DNA of 24,080 nucleotides from CAYYNP01 sp964472545 (lineage in GTDB: Bacteria > Planctomycetota > Planctomycetia > Pirellulales > Thermoguttaceae). How positions within the stretch are numbered: the first letter of the stretch is position 1; each line of letters begins with the position of its first letter. Both the position numbers and the translations under genes were made by a program. Shown here in pieces: positions 8,300 to 15,318 of this stretch. The notes beneath the pieces are model-generated. The model was not told the origin of the DNA and did not search any database. It was given only the letters and a program-made list of their open reading frames with translations. Where the stretch lies: the NCBI GenBank assembly GCA_964472545.1, contig CAYYNP010000140.1, positions 1 through 24,080 of the forward strand, read 5' to 3'.

Positions 8300-8329
8300 T
8301 TGCCCTGCCCACGCCCAAGATGGTAGACT
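8300..8329 (+). promoter_or_regulatory. Weak candidate promoter for the kinase operon
   Basis: TTGCCC (8300-8305), an 18-bp spacer and TAGACT (8324-8329) lie upstream of the histidine kinase. The match is modest. A hairpin (GCCTGC/GCAGGC, 8369-8386) lies in the leader between it and the gene. Confidence 0.25.
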
Positions 8330-8415
8330 CCCCGACGCGCTCATGAAGAACGCTACTCTTGGGGGGCCGCCTGCTCGCGGGCAGGCAAACCGATTACGCG
8401 ACAGGGAGGTCGCCT

Positions 8416-10035
8416 TTGCTCTCTCGATGGCCAATCCGCCGGAAGATGTCGGTCGGCCTGGGCCTGCTGGTGCTGGTGGTGCTGATTCTCGCCGGCAGCG
8501 GTCTGCGGGCGATGTACGCCTATCGGGCGCTGGTGAAAGACCTCCGTTGGCGGGTGCCGGAGTTGTCGGTGGCGGCAGAGTTGAGCCAGTGCGTCAGCGA
8601 CCTGCGGGTGACGCTGAGCGAGCTGCACGGTCTGCGCGAGCAGACGCTCTACGGCGACGAAGTGCCGGTGCGGGCGCGGATGGTTCGCGACGAGTTTCGC
8701 GACAAGCTCGCCCGCGTCGAAGAGACGCTCACCCGTTACCGGGACGAGTTGGGCAGCGCTGCGCAAGCCGATCGCAGCATGGCCGACAATCGCCGCGAGT
8801 TGGCCACGGTCGAACAGATCGAGGTGGTGTTGTGGCGCGTACGCGACGCGAACGTGGAGGAGGACTGGATTCTCGACGCCGCCACGATGGGCCAACTCGA
8901 CGCCGAACTGGGCCGCATGCAGGAACTCGCCGGCGAACTGCCCAGCCACCTGCATTCCAAAATGGCCGGATTCGCCGATCAGGTCCGCGGTCAATACCGC
9001 ACGTTGATCGTTGCCGCCTGGGCCACGAGCCTTACCGCGGCGTTGGTGTTCGCGCTGTTCGTGCGGCTGATTTGGGTTTGGATTTTGCGGCCGCTGCGGA
9101 CGTTGATCCACGGCTCGCGCCGTGTCGCCGCGGGCGACTTCAGCTTTCCGATACGCGTCGATACGCGCGACGAGATGGCCGAGCTGGCCCGGGCGATGAA
9201 CGACATGACGACCCGCTTTCGCGACGTCCGCGACGGCCTCGACGCCAAGGTCCGCCAGCGTACCAAGCAGGCCGTCCGCAGCGAACAACTTGCCAGCGTG
9301 GGGTTCCTGGCCGCCGGCGTGGCCCACGAAATCAACAACCCCCTGGCTTCGATCGCCATGTGTGCCGAGTCGTTGCAAAGCCGCCTCGGCGAGTTGCTCG
9401 ACGCCGACGGGCGGTCGACGTCCGACGCCGATCTGGCCGGCCAACGCGAGGTGATCGACCACTACTTGACGATGGTCCAAGAGGAAGCCTTCCGCTGCAA
9501 AGGGATCACCGAGAAACTGCTCGATTTCTCACGGATGGGGCCGGTCGAGCGAAACCGAACCGATCTGGGCGAACTGGTCCGCGGCGTGGTCGAGATGATC
9601 GGCCACCTGGGCAAGTACCAGCGGAAACAGGTCGAACTGGCCGTCGACGAACCGGTCGTGGCTCCGGTCAACACCCAGCAGATCAAACAGGTCGTGCTCA
9701 ACTTGCTGACCAACGCGCTGGACAGTCTCAGTGACGGCGGCAGCGTGCGGATCGCCGTTCGCCGGCGTGGCCCCTTGGCCGAACTCGTCTTCACCGACGA
9801 CGGCTGCGGGATGGAGCCGGAGGTGCTCGAACAGGTCTTCGAACCGTTCTTCACGCGCCGCCGTAACGGGCAGGGCACCGGACTGGGGCTCTCGATCACC
9901 CATCGCATCGTCAACGACCACGGCGGCAGCATCGAGGCACATAGCGACGGCGCCGGCCGCGGCGCCACCTTTCGAGTACGGCTGCCGCTGACCCACGCCG
10001 GCAAAGGAACACAAGGCAACGCGCGGGCCGCATGA
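8416..10035 (+). CDS. Membrane sensor histidine kinase
   Basis: Class I sensor histidine kinase (539 aa) that should autophosphorylate and pass phosphate to the regulator encoded next. The first membrane helix is at about residues 12-34 and the second at 197-222, enclosing a helical sensor region of about 160 residues. A HAMP linker follows (RPLRTLIHGSRRVAAGDFSF), then a HisKA dimerisation domain with phosphoacceptor His304 (GVAHEINNP), the ATPase N box (NLLTNALDSL, from 429), the G1 box (DDGCGM) and the G2 box (GTGLGLSI). The start is most likely TTG at 8416: GGGAGGT ends 5 nt before it, while the in-frame ATG at 8446 lacks a comparable site. The stop overlaps the next gene's ATG by 4 bp (ATGA), so the two are coupled. 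The signal sensed is unknown. Confidence 0.92.
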   Translation: MLSRWPIRRKMSVGLGLLVLVVLILAGSGLRAMYAYRALVKDLRWRVPELSVAAELSQCVSDLRVTLSELHGLREQTLYGDEVPVRARMVRDEFRDKLARVEETLTRYRDELGSAAQADRSMADNRRELATVEQIEVVLWRVRDANVEEDWILDAATMGQLDAELGRMQELAGELPSHLHSKMAGFADQVRGQYRTLIVAAWATSLTAALVFALFVRLIWVWILRPLRTLIHGSRRVAAGDFSFPIRVDTRDEMAELARAMNDMTTRFRDVRDGLDAKVRQRTKQAVRSEQLASVGFLAAGVAHEINNPLASIAMCAESLQSRLGELLDADGRSTSDADLAGQREVIDHYLTMVQEEAFRCKGITEKLLDFSRMGPVERNRTDLGELVRGVVEMIGHLGKYQRKQVELAVDEPVVAPVNTQQIKQVVLNLLTNALDSLSDGGSVRIAVRRRGPLAELVFTDDGCGMEPEVLEQVFEPFFTRRRNGQGTGLGLSITHRIVNDHGGSIEAHSDGAGRGATFRVRLPLTHAGKGTQGNARAA

Positions 10036-11468
10036 CGCGGCCCCGGGGCGTCCGCCGGATGCCCCAGCATCTTCAAGGAGGAAGACCAATCGCCACCAAG
10101 CCGCATACCCGACTGAAACTGTTGTTCGCCGACGACGAGCGCTCGCTGCAGGAGTTGATGCGTTTGGAACTGCCACGGATGGGGCACGAGGTGACCGTCT
10201 GTCCCGACGGCACCACGGCCGCCGCCGCGCTGGAGCGGAACACCTACGACTGCATCCTGGTCGATCTCGACATGCCGGGGCTCGGCGGCATCGAGGTCAT
10301 CGCCCTGGCCAAGCGGCAATCGCCCGACACGGAAGCCATCGTGTTGACCGGCAAGTCGTCGCTGGAGACGGCCGTCGCGGCGCTTAGGCACGGGGCGTTC
10401 GACTACCTGACGAAGCCGTGCCGGCTGACCGATCTCGACTCGGTGTTGGGGCGCGTGGCGGAGAAGCGCGAACTGACCAACAAGTATCGCGCGCTGAAAC
10501 AACGCCTCGAACGGATCGAAGGCTCGTCGGATCTGATCGGCGAATCGCCCGGCATGCAACAGGTCGGCCGGCTGATCGCCAAGGTGGCCCCGACCAACTC
10601 GACCGCGCTTATCCTCGGCGAGACGGGCACCGGCAAAGAGTTGGTCGCCCGCGCGCTGCACGACCAGAGTCTGCGCGCGGAGATGCCCTTCGTGCCGATC
10701 AACTGCGGGGCGTTGCCGGAACATCTGATCGAAAGCGAGTTGTTCGGGCATCGCAAGGGCGCGTTTACCGGCGCTGAAGAGCATCGCACCGGGCTGTTCG
10801 AGGTGGCCAACGGCGGCACGCTCTTCCTGGACGAGATCGGCGAGTTGCCCAAGTCGATGCAGGCCAAGCTGCTGCGGTTCCTCGAAAGCGGCGAAATCCG
10901 CCGCGTGGGCGACAACGAGTCGTTTACCTGCGACGTGCGGGTGGTCTGTGCCACGCATCGGCTGTTGGATGAAATGGTGGCCGAGGGCGATTTCCGCGAA
11001 GACCTTTGGTTCCGCATCAACACGTTCGAGATCGCCCTGCCGCCGTTGCGCGAGCGCCCCGACGACGTGCCGCTGTTGGCGCGGCACCTGGCCGCACGCT
11101 TCGGCGCCGGTGGCGGAGAAAACAACGAGGTCTTTGCGCCCGAAACGCTGGCGGCGCTGGAGAGTCACGCCTGGCCGGGCAACGTCCGCGAGTTGGCCAA
11201 CGTGATCGAACATGCGATGATCCTCTGCGACCGTCTGCCGATCGCCCCGGAGCATCTGCCGCAGCGATTCGCTTCTCGGCGAGTTCTTTCGGCTGCACCA
11301 AAGTCGTTCGGCCCGTGTACGCTGCGGGAACTCGAGATGCGTGCGATCCACGACGCGCTGGACCGCCACGCCGGCAACAAGCCCCAGGCCGCCGAGGAAC
11401 TCGGCGTCAGCCTGAAGACGCTTTACAACAAGCTCAACCAGGAGGCCGCGTTGAGCAAGTCGGCGTGA
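10032..11468 (+). CDS. Sigma-54-dependent NtrC-type response regulator
   Basis: Transcription activator that, when phosphorylated, remodels sigma-54 RNA polymerase. Numbered from the ATG at 10032 (478 aa), the receiver domain starts at LKLLFADDE with phosphoacceptor Asp78 (VDLDMPG) and the conserved Lys in LTKPCR. The AAA+ domain has Walker A GETGTGKE (196-203), the sigma-54 contact loop GAFTGA (243-248), Walker B LFLDEIGE and LWFRIN. A Fis-type helix-turn-helix ends the protein (KPQAAEELGVSLKTLYNKLNQ region). The ATG overlaps the kinase stop. However, a much better ribosome site (AAGGAGGA, 10075-10082) sits 6 nt before an in-frame ATC at 10089, exactly where family members usually begin, so the true start is in doubt. 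The gene after it encodes a FlgG-like protein and may be a target or partner. Confidence 0.93.
   Translation: MTRPRGVRRMPQHLQGGRPIATKPHTRLKLLFADDERSLQELMRLELPRMGHEVTVCPDGTTAAAALERNTYDCILVDLDMPGLGGIEVIALAKRQSPDTEAIVLTGKSSLETAVAALRHGAFDYLTKPCRLTDLDSVLGRVAEKRELTNKYRALKQRLERIEGSSDLIGESPGMQQVGRLIAKVAPTNSTALILGETGTGKELVARALHDQSLRAEMPFVPINCGALPEHLIESELFGHRKGAFTGAEEHRTGLFEVANGGTLFLDEIGELPKSMQAKLLRFLESGEIRRVGDNESFTCDVRVVCATHRLLDEMVAEGDFREDLWFRINTFEIALPPLRERPDDVPLLARHLAARFGAGGGENNEVFAPETLAALESHAWPGNVRELANVIEHAMILCDRLPIAPEHLPQRFASRRVLSAAPKSFGPCTLRELEMRAIHDALDRHAGNKPQAAEELGVSLKTLYNKLNQEAALSKSA
10075..10091 (+). promoter_or_regulatory. Strong Shine-Dalgarno facing an ATC codon
   Basis: AAGGAGGA at 10075-10082 is followed after 6 nt by ATC (10089-10091), in frame with the response regulator. 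Starting there gives an N terminus that leads directly into the receiver domain. Either ATC is a rare start codon, the base is an error for ATG, or the site assists the overlapping ATG at 10032. Confidence 0.5.
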
Positions 11469-11531
11469 GCCGATTTGCCGCCGGATTGTCGGCGCGGCCT
11501 CAAACACCGCGAATTTGCGAGGAGACGTCCG

Positions 11532-12479
11532 ATGAAGACGCCAACGGCCGTGCTGATGTGCGTTCTGGTTTGCTGCGTTACGGTCGTTTCTGCCTTACTG
11601 CTGTACGCGGCCGTAGAGCCACCCTCGGCGACACCGCCCCCTCCGCCGGAAGACCGGATCTGTGCGGAGTCGGCCTCGGGCACGGTATCGACTGACCTAG
11701 GCGACGTCGGTTCCGCCCCCAACACGACCGTTGCCGCCCTCGCCTCGGCGATGAGGGCGTATCAAACCCGGCTCTCGGTGATCGCTAACAATCTGGCCAA
11801 CGCCGAGACGACGGCCTTCAAGTGCGGTCGGGTGATTCTCGAAGATCTGCCGTATCGGCACGAACAGATGCCGGGAAAACCCGATACCGCGGGGCAATAC
11901 ACCACAAGTGGGGTATCCGTCGGGGCGGGTGTTCGGGTGGCGGCCGTCGAAACCGACTTCTGTCAGGGCGCCGTGCTTCAAACGGACTGCGAACTCGACG
12001 TGATGGTGATGGGCCGGGGGTTCTTTCAGGTGCAGGATCCTTCCGGCGAAACGCTCTATACCCGGACGGGTGTCTTATCGAAGAACGCCAACGGCAATCT
12101 GGTGGTCGTATCGGCGAACGTCGGCCGGCTGCTGCAACCACCGATCTGCATTCCCGACACGGCCACCACGATCGCGATCAGCGGCGAAGGCATCGTCCAG
12201 TATCATGAGTCCGGCTGCAGCGCGCTGACGCAGGCCGGCCAGATCGAGTTGGCCCGGTTCATCAACCCCGGCGGCCTGTTGAAGGAAGGCGAGGGCCTCT
12301 ACTCCGGGACCGACGCCTCGGGCTCGCCCACCATCGGCAACCCCGGCGCCGACGGCATCGGCTTCTTGCACCAGGGTGCGCTGGAGGCTTCCAACGTCGA
12401 CGTGCAGCAGGAGTTGCTGCGGTTTCGGCAAACGCAGCAGACACTGCAGAGTATCTGCAAGCTTCTCGACCTCGAATAG
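11532..12479 (+). CDS. FlgG-like flagellar rod protein with N-terminal membrane anchor
   Basis: Protein of 315 aa whose core matches the flagellar distal-rod/hook family (FlgG type). It has the N-terminal signature VIANNLANAETTAFK (from residue 83), the central GRGFFQVQDPSGETLYTRTG, and the C-terminal GALEASNVDVQQELLRFRQTQ. Normal FlgG starts directly with the rod signature and is exported by the flagellar type III apparatus. This protein instead has about 70 extra residues: a hydrophobic helix (about 6-28) and a Pro-rich linker (PPSATPPPPPED). Eight cysteines follow the helix, unusual for rod proteins and suggestive of disulfides. The ATG at 11532 has GAGGAGA upstream. It is 63 bp after the sigma-54 regulator in the same direction, so probably in one operon. 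It may be a true rod part with a modified route, or a rod-derived envelope protein. Confidence 0.85.
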   Translation: MKTPTAVLMCVLVCCVTVVSALLLYAAVEPPSATPPPPPEDRICAESASGTVSTDLGDVGSAPNTTVAALASAMRAYQTRLSVIANNLANAETTAFKCGRVILEDLPYRHEQMPGKPDTAGQYTTSGVSVGAGVRVAAVETDFCQGAVLQTDCELDVMVMGRGFFQVQDPSGETLYTRTGVLSKNANGNLVVVSANVGRLLQPPICIPDTATTIAISGEGIVQYHESGCSALTQAGQIELARFINPGGLLKEGEGLYSGTDASGSPTIGNPGADGIGFLHQGALEASNVDVQQELLRFRQTQQTLQSICKLLDLE

Positions 12480-12501
12480 GCGCCCCGCCGGCGGCACGCC
12501 C

Positions 12502-12912
12502 TCAGAACTCGGACAGATCGGCCCCCAGCAGCCCCACCTTGTGTCCGTTCTGCTGGAGGATTTGAGTGGCCTTGCGGCTGACGTTCAGCAAGATGAACAG
12601 GCCAATGAGCGGGATCACCGTGAGGATGCCGAGGAGAATGCCGAGGGCTGTGTCGTAGACCTTTGCCGCCAGTAGGATCACGAAGACGAACCCGGTGATC
12701 CCCACGCCCAGTACGCCCAACACCAGCAACAGTTGCAACTCCGGCGGGATGAAGAACTGGCCGCCTACGGCGGCAAAGTAGAGCAAGATACAGACAAGGA
12801 TGCCCTTCTGATACACGGCCACGCTTCTGAGGTCTTCGCGGCGGCCGCTCTTCACACCGACCGCCGGCGGCATCGTCTCGGCGATAGGAGACTGATAAGG
12901 ATTCTCGTCCAT
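12502..12912 (-). CDS. Small integral membrane protein (DENPYQSP type)
   Basis: A 136-aa protein starting MDENPYQSP, an N-terminal motif that recurs in short planctomycete membrane proteins. A basic cytosolic-looking segment (KSGRREDLRSVAVYQKG) is followed by three hydrophobic helices at about residues 34-55, 58-80 and 86-111, then a short hydrophilic tail ending LGADLSEF. No catalytic residues are visible, and the function is not known. The ATG at 12910-12912 was chosen over the longer frame to 12960 because GGGGAG lies just upstream and the conserved motif begins there. It converges with the FlgG-like gene (22-bp gap) and is not obviously linked to it. Confidence 0.85.
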   Translation of the reverse strand: MDENPYQSPIAETMPPAVGVKSGRREDLRSVAVYQKGILVCILLYFAAVGGQFFIPPELQLLLVLGVLGVGITGFVFVILLAAKVYDTALGILLGILTVIPLIGLFILLNVSRKATQILQQNGHKVGLLGADLSEF

Positions 12913-12974
12913 GGCTTCTCCCCTTTGCGGACGTCGCAAGCGTCGTGTGGCACCTTCCAATCGTGGCCGTCGAA

Positions 12975-13072
12975 CCTAGCCGGGGGCGGAAGCCCCCGGA
13001 CGGTCGGAAGCAGATTGTATTGGAGGGCGGCTACTGCTGCAAACCCTCCGGGGGCTTCCGCCCCCGGCTAGG
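12975..13072. repeat. Perfect 26-bp inverted repeat of GC-rich hairpins
   Basis: Arms at 12975-13000 and 13047-13072 are exact inverted copies (26 of 26) separated by 46 nt. Each arm is itself an 8-bp hairpin with a GGAA or TTCC tetraloop (CCGGGGGC/GCCCCCGG). It lies between two minus-strand genes, downstream of the Tyr-rich protein and upstream of the DENPYQSP protein. The architecture matches the element at 4943-5023 but the sequence is unrelated. Confidence 0.9.
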
Positions 13073-13133
13073 GCTTGGCTCGAAGTAGTGTGACGCGTGT
13101 GCCGTCGATACGTAGGGCAACTTCAGCCTTCGA

Positions 13134-13463
13134 CTAAAACACGTCGAGCATGAAATGGCTGCCGCTGTGGTACTTCCGCGATTGCGGGTAGTAGTTGTGC
13201 CACTGGCGGTTGTATACCGGGATCCGCATCTCGGGCGGATAGCGGAAGTAAAGGTCTTCGCTGCTGCGATAGTAGTCTGAGCCCCAGAAGTTCTGCGGGT
13301 AGTAGACGTACGGGTAGTGGTACAGCCGGTTCCAATCCTGGGTGCTGTAGCTGCGGCCCCACTGTCGGCCATAGGCCTGCTGGGCTTGGGCGTCGGTGGC
13401 AACGCCGAGAACGGTCAAGACGACGACTGCGCAGAGCAGTCCGAGCACGGTGCGGCGGATCAT
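13134..13463 (-). CDS. Small secreted Tyr-rich protein
   Basis: A 109-aa secreted protein with a clear Sec signal (residues 1-27, ending ATDAQAQ). The mature 80 residues are very rich in Tyr, Arg, Trp, His and Asn, with segments such as WNRLYHYPYVYYPQNFWG and RQWHNYYPQSRKYHSG, and end LDVF. There is only one cysteine, in the signal, and no known domain. The ATG at 13461-13463 has AAGGGGGGA upstream. I believe similar short proteins occur in other Pirellulales, sometimes with an automatic label of calmodulin-binding protein, but I cannot check this and see nothing that supports that label. An envelope or surface role is the safest inference. Confidence 0.82.
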   Translation of the reverse strand: MIRRTVLGLLCAVVVLTVLGVATDAQAQQAYGRQWGRSYSTQDWNRLYHYPYVYYPQNFWGSDYYRSSEDLYFRYPPEMRIPVYNRQWHNYYPQSRKYHSGSHFMLDVF

Positions 13464-13698
13464 GAAATCCCCCCTTGTATAGCGGACGGGAAGGGCACAA
13501 AGGTGCCGTTAGACTGGGTCGATCATTAGACGCATCGGCACAGACCGCCGCCCGCATTGAGGGAATATCCGCTACAGGCCGCACAAAGGGTACAACCGGC
13601 GGGCGGCGTCGAGGGTGTTGAAGCTGGCCGGGGGGCTTGCCTGCCGTTCACAAATCCAGGTGACGTGACGCTTGAATACCCGGTGTGACTCACTTCGT

Positions 13699-13726
13699 GG
13701 GTGGCTGGGGTCGACCTCAGCCACCC
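13699..13726. repeat. Hairpin repeat shared with the 7.1-kb cluster
   Basis: GGGTGGCTG pairs with CAGCCACCC, and the centre GGTCGACC is self-complementary. The first 16 nt (13699-13714) are the exact inverted copy of 7163-7178, and a 12-nt part of it recurs at 7-18. This shows a repeat family dispersed in the window. Confidence 0.75.
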
Positions 13727-13803
13727 CGCTCATCAATCTCCCTGCAACGAAGCTTCGGCCCCTCACCTTCCTGCCGTATCGGCACCCATGATACAAGCAT
13801 TGC

Positions 13804-13832
13804 TTGACATCCTCACTGGCCGAAAGAAGAAT
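13804..13832 (+). promoter_or_regulatory. Sigma-70-like promoter for the Memo-like gene
   Basis: A perfect -35 box TTGACA (13804-13809), a 17-bp spacer and AAGAAT (13827-13832) lie 36 bp before the GTG start. The start of transcription would be near 13839 and the leader about 29 nt. Confidence 0.5.
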
Positions 13833-13867
13833 GGCAATATCGTTGCGGCCGGTCCACGAGGTGTCGG

Positions 13868-15142
13868 GTGAGCGTTCCAAGGCAACCGAAGCTGCGTCCC
13901 CTGGAGATTATCTCCGACGGGCCGCCCCGAGGGATGATCATCCTGTTGCGCGATCCGGAGGGTCTCGGACGCACGCTGGCATTGCCACCGGGGGCGGCGG
14001 CCCTGGCGAGCTTGATGGACGGGGATCGCACGGCGGCGGAGATTCGTGCGGCCTTTCGCCGCCGGGCAGGCAAGCCGGTCTCGGCGCAGGACGTCGAGCA
14101 GCTCGTCCGCCAACTCGACGATGCTTTCCTGCTCGAGGGCCAGCGATTCGACCGCCGTCGCCGCACGGAGATCGACCGGTATCTTGGCGATCCGATCCGC
14201 CCGGCCTGGCACGCCGGCGGGGGCTACGCGGCCGAGCCGGATGCGCTGCGAGAGCAGTTGGACGCCGCGTTTGCCCTGCCGCAAAGCCCGGGCAGCGCCG
14301 ATGCAGATACGCAACACGGTGACGGTCGGCTAGCCGGCGTGATCAGCCCGCATATCGATCCCGACCGTGGCGAAGCCACGCTGGCCGACGTCTACCGACG
14401 AGTGGCCAAGCAGAACGACGCCGATCTGTTCGTGATACTCGGCACGGCCCATCATCCCATGCAGAACGTCTGCTGCGTCTCGCCGAAGGACTTCGACACG
14501 CCGCTGGGCGTCGTGCCGACCGATCGGACGTTCGTCGACCGGTTTGCCAAAGAGCTCGCCGGCAGCGTCGCCGGGCGCCAGATCGATCCGTTTGCCGATG
14601 CGTTGACCCATCGCACGGAACACTCGATCGAGTTTCAAGCCGTGTTCCTGCAATACGCGTTCGGCGGGCGGCGGCCGTTTCAAATCGTGCCGGTGCTGGC
14701 CGGTTCGTTCGAGGAGTTCGTCGCCGAGGGCACGTCGCCGGAAGATTCGCCGGAGATTCAGACCCTGGTTGCCGCGTTGCGAGCGGCCACGGCGGGCCAC
14801 TCGGGCAACGTCTGCTTCATCGCTGCGGCAGATCTGGCCCACGTCGGGCGGCAGTTCGACGACCCTTGGCTGCTGGACGAGCCGCGGCTGGCCGAGCAGG
14901 CCGAGGACGACGCGGCGCTGTTGCGCCACGTCTGCCGTGGCGACGCGGCCGGGTTCTTCGCCCACGTGGCCGAGCAGCACGACCGCCGGCGTATCTGCGG
15001 GCTGGCGCCGATCTACCTGCTGCTGGCCGCGCTGGGGCCGGTTCGCGGCCAGTTGCTCCGCTACGGCCAGGCGGTCGAGCCGGACGGCACCGCGTGCGTC
15101 ACTTTCGCCGGCGTGTGGTTTTCGTCCGCCGTTCGCAAGTGA
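13868..15142 (+). CDS. Memo-like protein with N-terminal PqqD-like domain
   Basis: A 424-aa protein in two parts. Residues about 20-100 resemble a PqqD-like winged helix (LPPGAAALASLMDGDRTAAE, then a helix run ending DDAFLLEG). Residues about 155-420 are the Memo family (the AmmeMemoRadiSam protein B group, related to class III dioxygenases): ISPHIDPDRG with His162, ILGTAHHPM with His195/His196, EHSIEFQAVFLQ, AAADLAHVG and CGLAPIYLL. The His residues match metal-ligand positions known in Memo; the Cys ligand of human MEMO1 is an Ala here (LAHVG). The start is GTG at 13868 with GAGGTG 4 nt upstream. Neither AMMECR1 nor the radical SAM partner is in the window. The CheX-like gene follows 176 bp later. 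The reaction and substrate are unknown. Confidence 0.87.
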   Translation: MSVPRQPKLRPLEIISDGPPRGMIILLRDPEGLGRTLALPPGAAALASLMDGDRTAAEIRAAFRRRAGKPVSAQDVEQLVRQLDDAFLLEGQRFDRRRRTEIDRYLGDPIRPAWHAGGGYAAEPDALREQLDAAFALPQSPGSADADTQHGDGRLAGVISPHIDPDRGEATLADVYRRVAKQNDADLFVILGTAHHPMQNVCCVSPKDFDTPLGVVPTDRTFVDRFAKELAGSVAGRQIDPFADALTHRTEHSIEFQAVFLQYAFGGRRPFQIVPVLAGSFEEFVAEGTSPEDSPEIQTLVAALRAATAGHSGNVCFIAAADLAHVGRQFDDPWLLDEPRLAEQAEDDAALLRHVCRGDAAGFFAHVAEQHDRRRICGLAPIYLLLAALGPVRGQLLRYGQAVEPDGTACVTFAGVWFSSAVRK

Positions 15143-15318
15143 CGGACGTGCCGAGTGTGACGGATACACTGGGACCGCGCGGCAACCCGGCTCTCGGCGA
15201 TCGGCCCGGACGGCGTTCTCTCCGCCCCGCGCTCGATTCCATAACCCATACTTGTCAAGCACGCCGTGGGCGGGCAAAACACACCACCGGACACGCTCCC
15301 ACGCATCAGGAGGATCGA

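Larger units (their letters stand above)
13464..13867. other. Divergent spacer with promoter and hairpin
   Basis: About 400 bp between the Tyr-rich protein and the Memo-like gene. It holds a hairpin repeat at 13699-13726 and a promoter candidate at 13804-13832. A 102-codon minus-strand frame (13572-13880) overlaps the Memo start and this promoter and looks random; I do not call it. Confidence 0.6.

Noticed and set aside
11490..11515. Possible sigma-54 promoter before the FlgG-like gene
   Set aside because: The GG and GC pairs are 11 nt apart rather than the required 10, and the flanking bases do not match.
13572..13880. 102-codon minus-strand frame
   Set aside because: Overlaps the Memo start and its promoter, has no ribosome site and random-looking composition.
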